Shown here one piece after another: positions 5,591-5,683 of a DNA stretch of 5,683 nt. The stretch's first letter is position 1; every line of letters begins with the position of its first letter. Position numbers and translations under genes: made by a program. The notes beneath the pieces were generated by a model that was not told the origin of the DNA, did no database searches, and saw only the letters and a list, made by a program, of their open reading frames with translations. Source of the DNA: an uncultured Eubacteriales bacterium (GTDB taxonomy: Bacteria > Bacillota > Clostridia > Oscillospirales > Acutalibacteraceae); assembly GCA_900321195.1 (NCBI GenBank), contig ONVG01000117.1, positions 1 through 5,683 of the forward strand. Reading direction: 5' to 3'.

Positions 5591-5683
5591 GGAAATCAAC
5601 TTTCTTTAAAAGAAAAATAATGATGAAGGATTCTGATGATATTGGATGAATCCAGCAGACAATCGAACATTATTTTTGACAAA
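5591..5683. other. Upstream edge with no supported gene
   Basis: A minus-strand frame is open from the window edge to a TGA at 5596-5598 and could be the last ~28 codons of an upstream gene. It has no recognisable motif. A second frame is open to a TAA a little earlier, so neither can be preferred. TTTCTTT-A-AAAGAAA (5601-5615) is a small AT-rich palindrome of doubtful meaning. Confidence 0.2.

Noticed and set aside
5601..5615. TTTCTTT-A-AAAGAAA palindrome as an operator
   Set aside because: It is short, simple in sequence and lies more than 30 nt upstream of the -35 box, with no second copy in the window.
1..5683. CRISPR arrays, tRNA/rRNA genes, insertion sequences
   Set aside because: No direct-repeat array, tRNA-like cloverleaf or transposase motif was seen on either strand by eye.

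Overview
The window looks like a low-GC Firmicute of the Clostridia, most likely a Ruminococcus-like Oscillospirales member. This is an inference from the AT-rich composition, AGGAGG-type ribosome binding sites, GTG/TTG starts, TATAAT promoters and the protein families present. No taxonomic marker gene is present. Every credible gene is on the minus strand, so transcription runs from high to low coordinates, in two units that each have a good sigma-A promoter.

Unit 1 (promoter 5541-5569, genes 5516 down to 2462) has four tightly packed genes. They are an HprK/PEP-carboxykinase-like P-loop protein, a PqqD-like (RRE fold) small protein, an S24/S26-family peptidase with a Ser/His arrangement, and an ABC exporter half-transporter. 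Neighbouring reading frames overlap by 3, 8 and 11 nt, which suggests translational coupling. Kinase-like protein, RRE, protease and exporter together resemble a peptide-modifying and exporting (RiPP-like) cassette. No precursor peptide, lasso cyclase or radical SAM enzyme is visible, so the substrate is unknown. Two of the four genes are broken. The kinase-like gene lacks an internal block and changes frame before its last ~28 codons. The ABC gene has a one-base frameshift between its Q-loop and its signature motif. Either the operon is decaying or the assembly has errors.

The gap 2180-2461 holds the end of unit 1, a second strong promoter (2336-2364), an 11-bp AT-rich inverted repeat touching its -10 box, and a leader of roughly 150 nt with a second inverted repeat and a possible 21-residue small ORF. 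The two promoters share an identical 13-mer across the -10 region.

Unit 2 (2176 down to 4) encodes three small secreted or membrane-anchored proteins with SipW/TasA-type N-termini. Two are paralogues of ~255-265 aa with degenerate signals. The third is a classical SipW-type protein of 210 aa with the Tyr-Phe-Thr-Asp motif, started at a TTG behind a strong AGGAGG. A plausible but untested link is that the Ser/His peptidase of unit 1 belongs to the same broad clade as SipW, the processing enzyme for TasA-type proteins.
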